Positions 61,830 to 64,000 of a DNA stretch of 64,000 nt are shown here, in pieces. Made by a program: the position numbers and the translations under genes. Under the pieces are notes generated by a model. That model did not search any database. It saw only the letters and a list, made by a program, of their open reading frames with translations, and was not told the origin of the DNA. Source of the stretch: Parasphingorhabdus flavimaris (lineage in GTDB: Bacteria; Pseudomonadota; Alphaproteobacteria; Sphingomonadales; Sphingomonadaceae); the NCBI RefSeq assembly GCF_013371215.1, contig NZ_JABWMH010000005.1:62001-126000 (forward strand), read 5' to 3'. Position 1 is the first letter of the stretch; each line of letters opens with the position of its first letter.

Positions 61830-61963
61830 CCGAGCTGCATCCGATTGGACTGATCCATTTCGCGGTCGGCGCGATAGCATTGCTGGTCGGTGCAGCGGCA
61901 CGGACATTTCGTAAGGGGTATCCGCTTCCTGCCGAAAGCGGACTTAGCGTCAGGCTGGAGTGA
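61826..61963 (+). pseudogene. truncated DUF2306-like membrane protein
   Basis: A 45-codon frame opening at TTG 61826 (TTGA overlap with the previous gene) gives 'HPIGLIHFAVGAIALLVGAA', a match to the DUF2306 N-terminal helix, then 'RTFRKGYPLP'. The family continues for more than 100 residues after the KG motif, but here unrelated repeat-like DNA follows and a stop occurs at 61961. It is probably a gene start cut off by insertion or deletion. Confidence 0.6.
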
Positions 61964-62077
61964 ACGTCCACACATGGGGCGTTAGCGGAATGGCAGCTAT
62001 TGCAGATGAAATAGCCGCTTTTGGTTCCACAGCGAACCCCAGGATCCGGACTTTAGCTGCAGCTAGATTGTGATTTC

Positions 62078-63109
62078 TCAGCCTTCCGGCAGCAACAGGC
62101 TGGAATCGCCATAGCTATAAAACCGGTATCCACCCGCAATCGCATGGGTGTAAACCGCCTGCATCGTCTCCATCCCCATCAGCGCGCTGACCAGCATGAA
62201 CAGGGTTGATTTGGGCAGGTGGAAATTGGTCATCAGGCCGTCGATCGCGCGGAATTTATAGCCCGGTGTGATGAAAATATCGGTGTCGCCCTCGAACGGG
62301 CGGATGATTCCGTCTTCGCCGGTCGCGCTTTCCAGCAGGCGCAGGCTGGTGGTGCCGACCGCGATCACCCGGCCTCCCGCTTGCCGTGCGGCGTTGAGAC
62401 GGTCGGCGGTGGCGGCATCGATCCGGCCCCATTCGCTGTGCATCTGGTGCTCGTCGGTTTCGTCGACCTTGACCGGCAGGAAGGTCCCCGCGCCGACGTG
62501 CAGCGTCAATATTTCGCGCCCCACACCCGCCTCGGCCAGCGCGGCCATCAGCTCATCGGTGAAATGCAGCGCCGCCGTCGGCGCGGCGACCGCTCCCTTT
62601 TCGCGCGCAAACATGGTCTGATAGTCATCGGCATCGCGTTCATCGATCGCCCGCTTGCTGGCGATATAGGGCGGCAGCGGCATGGTGCCGGCGCGCTCGA
62701 GCAGCAGTTCGACCGGCTCGTCGCCGAGAAAATGCAGAATGAAGCTGCCATCGTCGAGCCTGGCTTCGGCCTCGGCAAGCACGTCCATGCCGAAATCGAC
62801 GGTCTCGCCGACGCGCAACCGCTTGGCGTTGCGAATGAACGCCTGCCAGCGCCGCAGATCCACACGCTTGTGCAATGTCGCGCCAATCTTGGCCTCGCCG
62901 CGGGTGCCCTGCAACTGGGCAGGAATGACCCTGGTGTCGTTGAACACCAATATGTCCTTCGGTCCCAGCAATTGCGGCAGACCGCTGACGATATGGTCGG
63001 ACAGCCGGTCGCCCGAGACGTTCAGCAGCTTGGCGCTGTCGCGGGGGACCGCCGGCCGCAACGCGATATTGTCCTGCGGCAGCGCAAAATCGAAAAGATC
63101 AACGCGCAC
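62078..63109 (-). CDS. queA: S-adenosylmethionine:tRNA ribosyltransferase-isomerase
   Basis: A 343-residue QueA that adds the epoxycyclopentanediol ring of epoxyqueuosine from SAM. Signature stretches are '[20 protein letters not shown]', '[19 protein letters not shown]', '[20 protein letters not shown]', '[20 protein letters not shown]' and '[20 protein letters not shown]' ending '[11 protein letters not shown]'. The length is normal. It lies 8 bp after the peptidyl-prolyl isomerase gene, in the same operon as coaD and the isomerase. tgt lies 2.7 kb further on. Confidence 0.96.
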   Translation of the reverse strand: MRVDLFDFALPQDNIALRPAVPRDSAKLLNVSGDRLSDHIVSGLPQLLGPKDILVFNDTRVIPAQLQGTRGEAKIGATLHKRVDLRRWQAFIRNAKRLRVGETVDFGMDVLAEAEARLDDGSFILHFLGDEPVELLLERAGTMPLPPYIASKRAIDERDADDYQTMFAREKGAVAAPTAALHFTDELMAALAEAGVGREILTLHVGAGTFLPVKVDETDEHQMHSEWGRIDAATADRLNAARQAGGRVIAVGTTSLRLLESATGEDGIIRPFEGDTDIFITPGYKFRAIDGLMTNFHLPKSTLFMLVSALMGMETMQAVYTHAIAGGYRFYSYGDSSLLLPEG

Positions 63110-63117
63110 GACCTGGC

Positions 63118-63768
63118 CTAGGGATTGATCGGCGCGTTCAGGTCATCGAGCGTAATCGGTGCTTCGGAAAAATTGGGCCGGGCACCGGGCAGAACCGGCG
63201 GCTTGTTGTCGGCGGCTATCGATGCCTGCACAATGCGGCTGGGGTTTACCGGGGGCTCGCCGCGTTCGATCGCGTCGACATATTCCATGCCCGATGTCAC
63301 CCGGCCGAACACCGTATATTTGCCATCGAGAGCAAAGCGCGGATAGAAAACGATGAAAAACTGGCTGTTGGCGCTGTCTTCGCTATTCGCCCGCGCCATC
63401 GAGACGACACCGCGCAGATGGGGAAACTTGCCGAACTCCGCCTTGAGGTCGGGCAGTTCCGAACTGCCGGTCCCGGTGCCGGTAGGATCACCGGTCTGCG
63501 CCATGAAACCTTCGATCACCCGGTGAAAGACAATGCCGTCGTAAAAGCCCTGGCGCGCCAGCGTCTTGATCCGTTCGACATGATTGGGCGCCATCGTCGG
63601 GAACAGCTGGATCGTGACCCGGCCGCCGGTGGACAGGTCGAGATGCAGGATATTTTCTTCGACCGGCACGGAGGCAGCAACCGGAGCCTGTTCTTCGGTT
63701 TCCTGTGCATGCGCGGAAGCGGACACCAGAAGCAGAGCGGATAGGGTCAGGAAAAATTTGTGCAGCAT
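63118..63768 (-). CDS. periplasmic cyclophilin-type peptidyl-prolyl isomerase
   Basis: A 216-residue cyclophilin with a signal peptide (about 1-22, ending 'ASAHAQ'). The domain has '[20 protein letters not shown]', '[20 protein letters not shown]' with the catalytic Arg, '[19 protein letters not shown]' and '[19 protein letters not shown]'. It catalyses proline cis-trans isomerisation in the periplasm. ATG 63768 (MLHKFFLTL) gives a clean signal peptide; the upstream TTG at 63804 would add an odd N-terminus. It is between coaD and queA. Confidence 0.93.
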   Translation of the reverse strand: MLHKFFLTLSALLLVSASAHAQETEEQAPVAASVPVEENILHLDLSTGGRVTIQLFPTMAPNHVERIKTLARQGFYDGIVFHRVIEGFMAQTGDPTGTGTGSSELPDLKAEFGKFPHLRGVVSMARANSEDSANSQFFIVFYPRFALDGKYTVFGRVTSGMEYVDAIERGEPPVNPSRIVQASIAADNKPPVLPGARPNFSEAPITLDDLNAPINP

Positions 63769-63854
63769 GACATACTCATTTGGCAAAGCGGAATGGAAAA
63801 GCAACCTGCCTTTGGACGATTATAGCTTTCGCTGCAATGAATTGCTCGACAAGA

Positions 63855-64000
63855 CTATTGGTCGCCCTTGAGTCCGAGCTTGAGAACCCTGGCAGAAATT
63901 TCTTCGGCAACCAGCGGTGTCACAAATTTGTGAATTTCGCCGCCGAACATCGCGATTTCCTTGACCAGACGCGAGGCAATCGGCTGCAGCGAGACATCGG
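63855..64000 (-). CDS. coaD: pantetheine-phosphate adenylyltransferase, C-terminal part (5' end outside window)
   Basis: The last 48 residues of a CoaD protein: 'QPIASRLVKEIAMFGGEIHK' then 'FVTPLVAEEISARVL'. This matches the C-terminal helix region (xIxSxLVKEIAxxGGDxxxFVPxxV) of the enzyme that makes dephospho-CoA. The stop TAG is at 63855-63857 and the frame leaves the right edge. It is the first visible gene of the coaD-isomerase-queA group, 86 bp before the isomerase start. Confidence 0.9.
   Translation of the reverse strand, partial: DVSLQPIASRLVKEIAMFGGEIHKFVTPLVAEEISARVLKLGLKGDQ

Overview
The window is a moderately GC-rich chromosomal segment from an alphaproteobacterium, almost certainly order Sphingomonadales. 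Pointers are a serine palmitoyltransferase paired with a dedicated acyl carrier protein, a TorF-type porin, an ATP12-type F1 chaperone and a Sphingomonas-like run of housekeeping genes. The genus cannot be fixed from sequence alone; a Sphingorhabdus/Parasphingorhabdus/Sphingopyxis-type marine sphingomonad is my inference. I saw no tRNA, rRNA, CRISPR array, prophage or intact insertion sequence.

Layout. 1-8860 is a very tight minus-strand run: mrp, CoA-binding protein, Tat-exported molybdenum hydroxylase, hemH, RHH protein, crcB, rluC-type synthase, paiB-type protein, HAD phosphatase, small membrane protein and ATP12 chaperone (cut by the window edge). Most stop and start codons overlap. 8932-14385 (plus) carries hflK-hflC, an HtrA protease and a HerA-like ATPase. 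14434-16475 (minus) holds a thioesterase, a GST-like protein and queF. 16557-22450 (plus) holds a repeat-bearing membrane protein, sseA-metC-mscS and a porin. 22510-27886 (minus) encodes an Opp/Dpp-type ABC transporter without a binding protein, an epoxide hydrolase and a 3-hydroxyacyl-CoA dehydrogenase. 29058-33104 (minus) holds egtD/egtB, a cobalamin adenosyltransferase, a HIG1-like protein and gluQRS. 33191-39538 includes an HNH nuclease, a CPBP protease, ppc, obgE and proB.

The most interesting stretch is 39544-51707. It contains a CerR-like reductase, a solitary Pycsar-effector-type (PycTM) membrane protein, an acyl carrier protein, serine palmitoyltransferase and a tiny membrane protein almost fused to it. 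Further on lie a BrnTA toxin-antitoxin pair, an enoyl-CoA hydratase, a nucleotidyltransferase-like protein next to a lipid kinase, lptF and lptG, a lipid desaturase, and a GNAT-type acyltransferase resembling bacterial ceramide synthase. Together these read as a sphingolipid synthesis, head-group modification and export locus.

51739-64000 returns to housekeeping (xth, erpA, M23 peptidase, DUF455 protein, bcp, glnE, tgt, queA, peptidyl-prolyl isomerase, coaD). Between tgt and queA sits an accessory stretch (59567-61963) with an orphan bufferin-like lipoprotein, a DUF2975/HTH regulator pair, a membrane protein and a DUF2306 remnant. Four enzymes of queuosine or glutamyl-queuosine metabolism (queF, gluQRS, tgt, queA) are spread through the window.
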